Below are positions 1 to 5,738 of a stretch of 10,955 bases of DNA, in pieces. Under the pieces are notes generated by a model. The model did no database searches. It saw only the letters and a list, made by a program, of their open reading frames with translations, and was not told the origin of the DNA. Source of the stretch: DAOMOP01 sp035444405 (GTDB lineage Bacteria > Pseudomonadota > Gammaproteobacteria > Burkholderiales > Rhodocyclaceae). How positions within the stretch are numbered: the stretch's first letter is position 1; every line of letters starts with the position of its first letter. The position numbers and the translations under genes were made by a program. The stretch spans positions 1 to 10,955 of the forward strand of contig DAOMOP010000142.1 in assembly GCA_035444405.1 (NCBI GenBank), written 5' to 3'.

Positions 1-448
1 CGACCGGCCCGGCGCAGCCGCAGCCCCCGCGTGGGGCGCCCGCCGGCGCCCGACCGGTGGCGAAATCGAAGCCGATCGACAGCAGATGCGCGGCGAGCGT
101 CGCATCCATGCCGCGCGCGTGCTGCTCGAACCAGCCGGGAAGCTCGGCGATCAACCGCCGGGCAAGAAAGAAATCGCCGCGCGCGACGCGCCGGCGCACG
201 TCGCGCAGCACGGCGAGTACGCGGTCGTGCTCGGCACGGTGGCAGTCCGGAAAATCGACCGCCGCCATCCAGTCGTTCTCCTGCCCGAAGTGCGCCTCGA
301 CATGCGCGACGAACGCATCGAGCGCATCGGCCATCGCATCGGGCCGCGCCTGCGCGAGGGCGTTGTAAAGCGCCACGAACTCGCGGTGCGTCGCATCCAT
401 CGGACCGGCACCGAGCTCGAGCGACTCGCTCCACTGCAAACTGGACAT
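1..448 (-). CDS. Bacteriohemerythrin-like O2/NO-binding protein, 3' end outside window
   Basis: Non-heme di-iron protein of the hemerythrin family, which binds O2 (and in some cases NO or iron) reversibly in the cytoplasm. The frame is open for 149 codons from the window edge. The usual iron ligands are visible: H21, H53 and E57 (HxxxE), H70/H74 (HxxxH), H110 and D115 (HxxxxD), all within the normal four-helix domain of about 130 residues. The start ATG at 446-448 is preceded 8 nt upstream by GGAG (457-460), which decides the start. After the domain the protein continues into a Gly/Ala/Pro-rich tail with a CGC motif (Cys143, Cys145) before leaving the window; most single-domain bacteriohemerythrins stop near here. 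The gene lies 73 nt downstream of sspB on the same strand and may be cotranscribed. The fold is confident; the physiological ligand is not known from sequence. Confidence 0.85.
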   Translation of the reverse strand, partial: MSSLQWSESLELGAGPMDATHREFVALYNALAQARPDAMADALDAFVAHVEAHFGQENDWMAAVDFPDCHRAEHDRVLAVLRDVRRRVARGDFFLARRLIAELPGWFEQHARGMDATLAAHLLSIGFDFATGRAPAGAPRGGCGCAGPV

Positions 449-521
449 TGGCTGTGCTCCGGCGAGCCGAGGCGGGCGGCGTCGGTCGCGGTATCGATCG
501 GGTCGGGCGGTGACGACGGCG

Positions 522-1023
522 CTACTTGACGACCTTGAGGTGGCTGCCCCGCGCGGGCGGCGCGGTGTCGTCTTGCGACTGCGGCGAGGACGCGTCGTCA
601 GGGGCGGTCGCATCCGTGCTGCCGTCGCCGCTCGGCGGCGCGCACCACGTCGTCACGCCGGTCCAGTGCGTCCTTGNNNNNNNNNNCGCCGCTCGGCGGC
701 GCGCCCGCGGCGCTTTCGCGCTCGACCTCGAAGGCCATGCCCTGGCCCGTCTCGCGGGCGTAGACGGCGAGCACATTGCCCACCGGTATCAGCAGCGCGT
801 GGGCGGCGCCGCCGAAACGGGCATCGAAGCTGATGGCGTCGTTGCCCATCACGAGCTTGCTGGTGGCGTCGGGACCGATGTTCAGCACGATCTGGCCGTC
901 CTGCACGTAGCCGGCGGGCACGACGACACGCTCGTCGACGAGCACCGCGAGGTGCGGCGTGAGGCCCTGATCGATGCACCATTCGTGGATCGCCCGGATC
1001 AGATAGGGCTTGGTTGAAACCAT
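522..1023 (-). CDS. sspB: ClpXP protease specificity-enhancing factor SspB, interrupted by an assembly gap
   Basis: Adaptor that binds ssrA-tagged peptides (and other substrates) and delivers them to ClpXP for degradation. The N-terminal substrate-binding domain (residues 1 to about 100, starting MVSTKPYLIRAIHEWC) is intact. The family's C-terminal ClpX-tethering tail is present as SHLKVVK just before the TAG at 522-524. Between them lie 10 Ns (677-686), and the two halves are in different frames as printed. The 18-bp string at 626-643 is repeated exactly at 687-704, in register with the same codons (APPSG). Merging the two copies, which removes 61 nt, puts both halves in one frame and gives a 146-residue protein with a normal acidic, low-complexity linker. 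I therefore read this as an intact gene broken by assembly, not a pseudogene. The start ATG 1021-1023 follows an AGGA-type site. It lies 50 nt downstream of sspA. Confidence 0.9.
677..686. other. Assembly gap (10 N) inside sspB
   Basis: Ten Ns, probably a placeholder length. The flanks carry an identical 18-bp sequence (626-643 and 687-704). The 33 bases between the left copy and the gap (644-676) encode nothing SspB-like in the sspB frame (RTHWTGVTTW...). They look like an erroneous contig end. Confidence 0.95.
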
Positions 1024-1039
1024 GTTGAGGATCCTGCAC

Positions 1040-1063
1040 GGGCCGCCGCACGGGCGGCGGCCC
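1040..1063 (-). other. Stem-loop between sspA and sspB
   Basis: GGGCCGCC at 1040-1047 pairs perfectly with GGCGGCCC at 1056-1063 around an 8-nt loop, in the 50-nt sspA-sspB gap. No T-tract follows on the minus strand, so it is not a standard intrinsic terminator. It could stabilise upstream mRNA or tune sspB expression. The GC-rich setting means it may also be incidental. Confidence 0.35.
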
Positions 1064-1073
1064 TCGTGAGTGA

Positions 1074-1673
1074 CTAGCGACGCATGACCTTTTCGGACGG
1101 CGTCAGCGCATCGATGAAGCCCTGCCGACTGAAGATGCGCTCGCCGTACTTCATGATCGCGCTCGCAGCCTTCGGCAGCTCGATTCCATAGTGCTCGAGG
1201 CGCCACAACAGCGGCGCGATCGCGACATCGAGCATCGAGAACTCGTCGCCGAGCATGAACTTCTGCTTGGCGAAGACCGGCGCGAACTGCACCAGCTGAT
1301 CGCGCACGTGGGCGCGGCTCTTGTCGACCACGCCTTTCTGATTCTTCTCGAGCGCGTCGATGTGTGCGAACAGCTCATGCTCGAAAGTATGCAGCAGCTG
1401 GCGCGCCCGCGCACGCATGATCGGGTCGGGCGGCATCAGCTGCGGGTGCGGAAAACGCTCGTCGATGTATTCGTTGATGATGTTCGCCTCGTACAGCACG
1501 AGGTCGCGGTCGACGAGCACCGGCACGCGGTTGTATGGGTTGATGACGGCGATGTCTTCGGGCTTGTTGTAGAGATCGACGTCGATCACCTCGAAGTCCA
1601 TCCCCTTCTCGTAGAGGACGATCCGGCAGCGGTGACTGAACGGATCGGTCGTACCGGAATATAGGGTCATCAT
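1074..1673 (-). CDS. sspA: Stringent starvation protein A (GST-fold RNA polymerase-associated regulator)
   Basis: SspA binds RNA polymerase holoenzyme and alters promoter use during starvation and stress. In betaproteobacteria it characteristically sits directly after the bc1 genes. The 199-residue product has an N-terminal thioredoxin-like GST domain (about 1-80, beginning MMTLYSGTTDPFSHRC). The family hallmark PHP surface patch is at residues 75-77 (FPHPQLMP). An all-helical C-terminal GST domain covers about 85-195. Despite the fold, the family is not known as an active glutathione transferase. Two adjacent ATGs (1671-1673 and 1668-1670) are possible starts; the first is chosen because homologues I recall start MMTLYSG, and GGAG lies about 11 nt upstream. 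The long upstream extension in the same frame (to 1709) runs back into a hairpin and is rejected. Transcription may come partly by read-through from petABC. Confidence 0.95.
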   Translation of the reverse strand: MMTLYSGTTDPFSHRCRIVLYEKGMDFEVIDVDLYNKPEDIAVINPYNRVPVLVDRDLVLYEANIINEYIDERFPHPQLMPPDPIMRARARQLLHTFEHELFAHIDALEKNQKGVVDKSRAHVRDQLVQFAPVFAKQKFMLGDEFSMLDVAIAPLLWRLEHYGIELPKAASAIMKYGERIFSRQGFIDALTPSEKVMRR

Positions 1674-1704
1674 GATGAAAGCAACTCCGGAATCAAAAGC
1701 AAAG

Positions 1705-1730
1705 CGCACCGCGCGGACCCGCGCGGTGCG
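1705..1730 (-). terminator. Perfect 11-bp hairpin before sspA, terminator or attenuator
   Basis: CGCACCGCGCG (1705-1715) and CGCGCGGTGCG (1720-1730) are exact complements around a 4-nt loop. Read on the minus strand, the stem is followed by CTTTGCTTTTGATT, an interrupted T-rich tract, so it resembles an intrinsic terminator for petABC. It ends only about 31 nt before the sspA start, leaving almost no room for a separate sspA promoter downstream, so it may act as an attenuator instead. Confidence 0.65.
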
Positions 1731-1739
1731 TCATGACGC
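1728..1739. repeat. 12-nt perfect palindrome between the two petC-sspA hairpins
   Basis: GCGTCATGACGC reads the same on both strands. It overlaps the base of the 1705-1730 hairpin by three bases and reaches to 4 nt from the 1744-1772 hairpin. It could be a dimeric protein site or part of a larger folded RNA. No regulator is recognised. Confidence 0.4.
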
Positions 1740-1743
1740 GCAA

Positions 1744-1772
1744 GCGGAGCGCGGCATCGTGCCGCGCTCCGC
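1744..1772 (-). terminator. Perfect 13-bp hairpin just after petC
   Basis: GCGGAGCGCGGCA (1744-1756) pairs without mismatch with TGCCGCGCTCCGC (1760-1772) around a 3-nt loop, starting 8 nt past the petC stop. There is no T-run directly after it on the minus strand. It may protect the 3' end of petABC mRNA or form a tandem terminator with the 1705-1730 hairpin. Confidence 0.6.
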
Positions 1773-1780
1773 ATACCCGA

Positions 1781-2536
1781 TCAGTGGATGTCCTTCCAGT
1801 AATTCTTCTTCAGCGCGTAGGCGAGCACCGAGAAGCCCGCGAGAAAGAGCAACACGAACACACCGATGAACTCGCGGCGCTCGGCCCCCGGCTCGCCCAT
1901 CCAGACCAGGAACGAGACCAGGTCGGCGACTGCCTCGTCGTACTCGGCCGGCGTCATCGCACCGGCCTCGACCAGTTCGAAGCTGGGCGTGCGCGAGCCG
2001 TCGGCATTGTCGGTGAAGGCTGCCGTCTGCTCGCCCTGCAGCGTCCACAGCACGTGCGGCATGCCCACGTTCTCGAACACGGCGTTGTTCCAGCCCGACG
2101 GACGCTCGGGGTCGCGGTAGAACTGGCGCAGATACGTGTACAGCCAGTCCGCACCGCTGCCGTAGGCCGAGTTGCGCTGACGCGCGACCAGCGCGAGATC
2201 CGGCGCCGCGGTGCCGAACCACGTCTTCGCCTCGGCCGGACGCATCGCGATCGTCATCAGGTCGCCGACGCGCTCGCCGGTGAACATCAGGTTGTCGCGG
2301 ATCTGGTCCTCGGTCAGGCCGATCTCGGTGAGCTTGTTGTAGCGCACGAAGCTCGCGCTGTGACAGCCCATGCAGTAATTGACGAAGAGCTTGGCGCCGT
2401 GCTGCAGCGACGCGGCGTCCATGCTCACCGGCGCGCGGTCGAGGTGCAGCGCGGCCCCGGCCGCGAAACTCAGCGCCGGTGCGAACAGGACGACCGCGAC
2501 GAGCCGCTTGAGGGTCTTGAACACACGAATACTCAT
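1781..2536 (-). CDS. petC: Ubiquinol-cytochrome c reductase, cytochrome c1 subunit
   Basis: Membrane-anchored c-type cytochrome of the bc1 complex. It takes electrons from the Rieske centre and passes them to a soluble cytochrome c in the periplasm. The 251-residue product has a Sec signal peptide (about 1-26: basic start, hydrophobic core, AxA-type end). The covalent heme motif is CMGCH (Cys55, Cys58, His59). A probable axial methionine is in GMPHVLW (Met159; inferred by family position). A C-terminal transmembrane anchor spans about 222-241, followed by a basic cytoplasmic tail. The ATG (2534-2536) overlaps the petB stop codon as ATGA, implying translational coupling, with an AGGGTG-like site about 10 nt upstream. 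A longer same-frame extension (to 3415) runs through petB and is an artefact. It is the last gene of petABC and is followed by two hairpins. Confidence 0.97.
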   Translation of the reverse strand: MSIRVFKTLKRLVAVVLFAPALSFAAGAALHLDRAPVSMDAASLQHGAKLFVNYCMGCHSASFVRYNKLTEIGLTEDQIRDNLMFTGERVGDLMTIAMRPAEAKTWFGTAAPDLALVARQRNSAYGSGADWLYTYLRQFYRDPERPSGWNNAVFENVGMPHVLWTLQGEQTAAFTDNADGSRTPSFELVEAGAMTPAEYDEAVADLVSFLVWMGEPGAERREFIGVFVLLFLAGFSVLAYALKKNYWKDIH

Positions 2537-3801
2537 TTGAAGGTCACCCTTTCCGGTTCGGGTTTGCACTTGTCGATCTTGCTGTACCACGGCATCAACA
2601 GGAAGAATGCGAAGTAAAGCACCGAGCAGATCTGGGCCACGAGCGTGCGCAGCGGCGTCGGCTCGAGCACCCCGAGGTAGCCGAGGATGAAGAACGACAC
2701 GATGAAGATCGCCAGCGCGCTCTTGTAGATCGGCCCGCGGTAGCGGATCGACTTGGCCGGGCTGCGGTCGAGCCACGGCAGGAAGAACAGGATCACCACG
2801 GCGGCGCCCATCGCGACCACGCCCCAGAATTTCGCGTCGATGCCGAACAGCGGGTAGGTGACCGCGCGCAGAACCGAGTAGAACGGCGTGAAATACCACA
2901 CCGGCGCAATATGCGGCGGGGTCTTCAGCGGGTCGGCCGGGATGAAGTTGTTGAACTCGAGGAAGTAGCCGCCGCCCTCGGGCCAGAAGAACACCACGGC
3001 CGAGAACACGAACAGGAACACGCCGACGCCGACGATATCCTTGACGGTGTAGTAGGGATGGAACGGGATGCCGTCGAGCGGAATGCCGCTGGCGTCTTTC
3101 TTCTTCTTGATCTCGACGCCGTCGGGGTTGTTCGATCCGACCTCGTGCAGCGCCACGATGTGGGCGAACACCAGCGCGATCAGCACCAGCGGCACCGCGA
3201 TCACGTGCAGCGAGAAGAAGCGGTTGAGCGTCGCGTCGCCGATGACGAAGTCGCCGCGGATCACCGTCGACAGATCCGGGCCGATCACCGGGATCGCCGA
3301 GAACAGGTTGATGATGACCTGCGCGCCCCAGAACGACATCTGCCCCCACGGCAGCAGATAGCCCATGAACGCCTCGGCCATCAGCGCGAGGAAGATCAGC
3401 ACGCCGAACACCCACAGCAGCTCGCGCGGCTTGCGGTAAGAGCCGTAGAGCAGCGCGCGGAACATGTGCAGATAGACGACGACGAAGAATGCCGAAGCGC
3501 CGGTCGAGTGCAGATAGCGGATCAGCCAGCCGCCCGGCACCTCGCGCATGATGTACTCGACGCTCGCGAACGCGATCGGCACGCCCGACGCGTTGAGCGC
3601 GGCGTCCGGCTTGTAGTGCATGACCAGAAAGATGCCGGTGACGATCTGGATGACCAGCACCAGCAGCGCCAGCGAACCGAAGAAGTACCAGAAGTTGAAG
3701 TTCTTCGGCGCATAGTATTCGGACAGATGCTCCTTCCAGGTCGCGGTGAGCGGGAAGCGCTCGTCGATCCAGTTGAGCAGAGCCTGTGATTTTGTTGTCA
3801 T
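2533..3801 (-). CDS. petB: Ubiquinol-cytochrome c reductase, cytochrome b subunit
   Basis: Core integral-membrane subunit of the bc1 complex. It carries both b hemes and forms the quinol-oxidation (Qo) and quinone-reduction (Qi) sites of the Q cycle. The 422-residue product has eight or so hydrophobic helices. Heme ligand pairs are His98/His112 (RYLHSTG, YLHMFR) and His199/His214 (SLHVIAVP, AHIVALHE), followed by the conserved GSNNPDG. The Qo-site motif is PVWY (300-303) instead of the mitochondrial/alphaproteobacterial PEWY. Fourteen residues separate the two ligands in helix D, one more than in mitochondrial cytochrome b. The length matches undivided bacterial cytochrome b with the C-terminal helices fused, not split as in b6f. 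It starts 3 nt after the petA stop and its stop overlaps the petC start. Confidence 0.97.
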   Translation of the reverse strand: MTTKSQALLNWIDERFPLTATWKEHLSEYYAPKNFNFWYFFGSLALLVLVIQIVTGIFLVMHYKPDAALNASGVPIAFASVEYIMREVPGGWLIRYLHSTGASAFFVVVYLHMFRALLYGSYRKPRELLWVFGVLIFLALMAEAFMGYLLPWGQMSFWGAQVIINLFSAIPVIGPDLSTVIRGDFVIGDATLNRFFSLHVIAVPLVLIALVFAHIVALHEVGSNNPDGVEIKKKKDASGIPLDGIPFHPYYTVKDIVGVGVFLFVFSAVVFFWPEGGGYFLEFNNFIPADPLKTPPHIAPVWYFTPFYSVLRAVTYPLFGIDAKFWGVVAMGAAVVILFFLPWLDRSPAKSIRYRGPIYKSALAIFIVSFFILGYLGVLEPTPLRTLVAQICSVLYFAFFLLMPWYSKIDKCKPEPERVTFK

Positions 3802-3804
3802 CGC

Positions 3805-4395
3805 TTAGGCCTTATCTTCACCAATGAGAATCGTCGTCTCGGTGAGGTACATGTGCGGCGGCACCTCGAGGTTGGTCGGCGCAGGCATGCTGCGATACAC
3901 GCGCCCGGCCAGATCGAAGGCCGAACCATGACAGGGGCAGAAGTAGCCGCCCGGCCAGTCGGCGCTGATGCCGCTGGCGGCACCGGTCTTGAAGCGCTCG
4001 GACGGCGAGCAGCCCAGATGGGTGCAGATACCGACGACGATCAGGTATTCGGGCTTGATCGAACGATGCTGGTTGCGTGCGTACTCGGGCTGCTGCGGCT
4101 GCTCCGACGCGGGATCGGCGACCAGCTCCTCGGTCTTCTCGAGCGACGCCAGCATTTCGGGGGTTCGCCGCAGAATCCATACCGGCTTGCCGCGCCACTC
4201 AACCGTCATCATCGCGCCCGGCGCCAGCTGGCTGATATCGGCCTCCACCGGCGCACCGGCGGCCTTGGCCCGATCTGACGGTGTCAGACTGGCGACAAAG
4301 GGCACCGCCGTCGCCACCGCAGCGACTCCGCCGGCTGCGGATGTCGCGACCAACAGCGTGCGGCGACTACTGTCCATCTTCTGTTCCACGCTCAT
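3805..4395 (-). CDS. petA: Ubiquinol-cytochrome c reductase, Rieske iron-sulfur subunit
   Basis: [2Fe-2S] protein of the bc1 complex that oxidises ubiquinol at the Qo site and reduces cytochrome c1. The 196-residue product begins with a twin-arginine type signal-anchor (SSRRTLL at 9-15, then a hydrophobic helix to about 38), as expected for a folded protein exported by Tat. The C-terminal Rieske fold shows both cluster boxes: CTHLGC (Cys124, His126, Cys129) and CPCHGS (Cys153, Cys155, His156). The two extra cysteines, 129 and 155, form the family's disulfide. The start ATG 4393-4395 is chosen because AGGAAGAGG lies just upstream (4398-4406). An in-frame ATG at 4417-4419 would precede that site and is less likely. 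First gene of petABC, 3 nt before petB, with a clear promoter 48-53 nt upstream. Confidence 0.97.
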   Translation of the reverse strand: MSVEQKMDSSRRTLLVATSAAGGVAAVATAVPFVASLTPSDRAKAAGAPVEADISQLAPGAMMTVEWRGKPVWILRRTPEMLASLEKTEELVADPASEQPQQPEYARNQHRSIKPEYLIVVGICTHLGCSPSERFKTGAASGISADWPGGYFCPCHGSAFDLAGRVYRSMPAPTNLEVPPHMYLTETTILIGEDKA

Positions 4396-4442
4396 GACCT
4401 CTTCCTGAAAGGAATCCAAAATCCCGGTTCAAAAACTTCGCC

Positions 4443-4448
4443 ATTATA
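4443..4448 (-). promoter_or_regulatory. Promoter -10 box of petABC
   Basis: On the minus strand this is a perfect TATAAT, inside a short AT-rich island in otherwise GC-rich DNA, 47 nt upstream of the petA start. The corresponding -35 region (around 4466-4471, TTTTTC) is a poor match, so an activator may help. The predicted transcript would start near 4436 and have a leader of about 40 nt. Confidence 0.6.
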
Positions 4449-4692
4449 GTGGAAAGGGCGCAGCAGAAAAAGCACTCTGCATGAAGCCTTCGAACTATCA
4501 AGACCTTAGCCGAAGGAACGAGGCGCGCGTGGTTCGTGCCACACAGGCGTCATATTGCGGCCACCATCGAGCACCGATCCGCCCGGCAGCATCGAATGAC
4601 GCTGCACTCGGCGGCGCACCGACGCGGCGACGGACGACGCCGCGGACTCCGGCACGTGCGCGCGGTGGCCGCGTGACCGGCGAAGGAGACGG
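4449..4692. other. Intergenic region between recR and petA, no gene seen
   Basis: The full gap is 297 nt (4396-4692), of which the petA promoter and leader take the first 50. The rest contains no convincing gene: the plus-strand reading from 4481 enters recR antisense and has no family resemblance. A 7-bp inverted repeat (CGCGGCG at 4623-4629, CGCCGCG at 4638-4644) lies 49 nt past the recR stop. It could end recR transcription but lacks a T-tract. Confidence 0.5.
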
Positions 4693-5286
4693 TCAGAGCG
4701 CGCGGCGCTCGAGCAGCGCCTGGGCGATGGTGCCCGAATCGGTGTGCTCGAGCTCCCCGCCCACCGGCACGCCGCGCGACAGCCGGCTGACCTTGAGCCC
4801 GCGCGCGACCAGCAGCTCCGAGATCAGATGCGCGGTCGCCTCGCCCTCGTTGGTGAAATTCGTCGCGAGAATGACTTCGCGCACGACGCCGTCGCTCGCC
4901 CGCGCGATAAGCTTGTCGAGCCCGAGCTCACGCGGGCCGATGCCGTCCAGCGGCGACAGCCGCCCCATCAGCACGTAGTAGAGGCCGTCGTAGGCGTGGG
5001 TCTGCTCGATCATGGCCAGGTCGGCCGGCATCTCGACCACGCACAGCAGCGTCGCGTCGCGCTGCGGGTTCGCACAGCGCTGACACAGCGCCGACTCGGT
5101 GAACGTGTTGCAGCGCTCGCAGTGGCGCAGCACCGCCAGGGCGCTGCCGAGCGCGCGCGCGAGCCGCGCCGCGCCGCGCTGATCGCGCTGCAGCAGGTGG
5201 TAGGCCATGCGCTGCGCCGACTTCGGGCCGACGCCCGGCAGGCAGCGCAGGGCGTCGATCAGCTCGTCGAGGGAGGAGGGAGACAT
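4693..5286 (-). CDS. recR: Recombination mediator protein RecR
   Basis: RecR, with RecO (and RecF), loads RecA onto SSB-coated single-stranded DNA at gaps during daughter-strand repair. The 197-residue product has the family layout. A helix-hairpin-helix is at about 10-32 (LPGVGPKSAQRMAYHLL). A four-cysteine zinc finger follows (Cys56, Cys59, Cys68, Cys71). A TOPRIM domain starts near 80 (VVEMPADLAMIE), and the conserved C-terminal stretch RGVPVGGELEHTDSGT spans 171-186. The ATG at 5284-5286 gives the expected N-terminus (MSPSSLDELIDALRCLPG), although no strong Shine-Dalgarno precedes it. It lies 106 nt downstream of ybaB in the conserved dnaX-ybaB-recR order. Confidence 0.97.
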   Translation of the reverse strand: MSPSSLDELIDALRCLPGVGPKSAQRMAYHLLQRDQRGAARLARALGSALAVLRHCERCNTFTESALCQRCANPQRDATLLCVVEMPADLAMIEQTHAYDGLYYVLMGRLSPLDGIGPRELGLDKLIARASDGVVREVILATNFTNEGEATAHLISELLVARGLKVSRLSRGVPVGGELEHTDSGTIAQALLERRAL

Positions 5287-5392
5287 TCGGGCTCGTCGAA
5301 AGGGGGGCGCGATCGAGCGACCGCTGCGTCACGCCGAAGCGTCCCCTTCCGCGTCAACGGGGCGAGGGCGTCCAGCACCCTTGGGGCGATTC

Positions 5393-5716
5393 TCAGAACG
5401 GCAGCTTCATGCCCGGCGGCAGGTTCAGCCCGGCGGTGAATCCGGCCATCTTCTCCTGCGTCGTCGCCTCGACACGGCGCACCGCGTCGTTGACCGCGGC
5501 CGCCAGCAGGTCCTCGAGCATCTCCTTGTCGTCCATCACCGATTCGTCGATGCTGACGCGTCGCACGTCGTACTTGCACGTCATCAGGACCTTGACCATG
5601 CCGGCACCCGACTGGCCTTCGACTTCGACCGAGGCCAGCTGCTCCTGCACCTTCTTCATGTTTTCCTGCATCTGCTGGGCCTGCTTCATCAGCCCGGCCA
5701 GTCCGCCTTTCATCAT
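5393..5716 (-). CDS. ybaB: Nucleoid-associated protein, YbaB/EbfC family
   Basis: Small dimeric DNA-binding protein that bridges or coats DNA and is almost always encoded between dnaX and recR. The 107-residue product shows the family's long N-terminal amphipathic helix rich in Met, Gln and Lys (GLAGLMKQAQQMQENMKKVQ, about 6-25). The central strands with VEGQSGAGMVKV and the C-terminal tail AGLNLPPGMKLPF also match. Two consecutive ATGs (5714-5716, 5711-5713) could start it; GGAG 8 nt before the first favours 5716. The start lies 22 nt after the dnaX stop, so the two are probably cotranscribed. Confidence 0.96.
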   Translation of the reverse strand: MMKGGLAGLMKQAQQMQENMKKVQEQLASVEVEGQSGAGMVKVLMTCKYDVRRVSIDESVMDDKEMLEDLLAAAVNDAVRRVEATTQEKMAGFTAGLNLPPGMKLPF

Positions 5717-5738
5717 GGCTGCTTCTCCATCGAGGTTC

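Noticed and set aside
522..1023. sspB as a pseudogene
   Set aside because: The frame break coincides with the N gap and is removed by merging the duplicated 18 bp, and both ends match the family, so assembly error is the simpler explanation.
2911..3789. Long plus-strand open frame antisense to petB
   Set aside because: It mirrors the petB codons in a GC-rich genome and its product is a His/Glu/Asp/Arg-rich composition with no domain. Similar antisense frames over petC (1733-2617) and dnaX (5409-6533, 5749-6735, 6570-7742) were rejected for the same reason.
4481..4978. Plus-strand open frame starting in the recR-petA intergenic region
   Set aside because: It has no ribosome-binding site, low-complexity Arg/Ser/Thr/Pro content and runs 286 nt into recR on the opposite strand.
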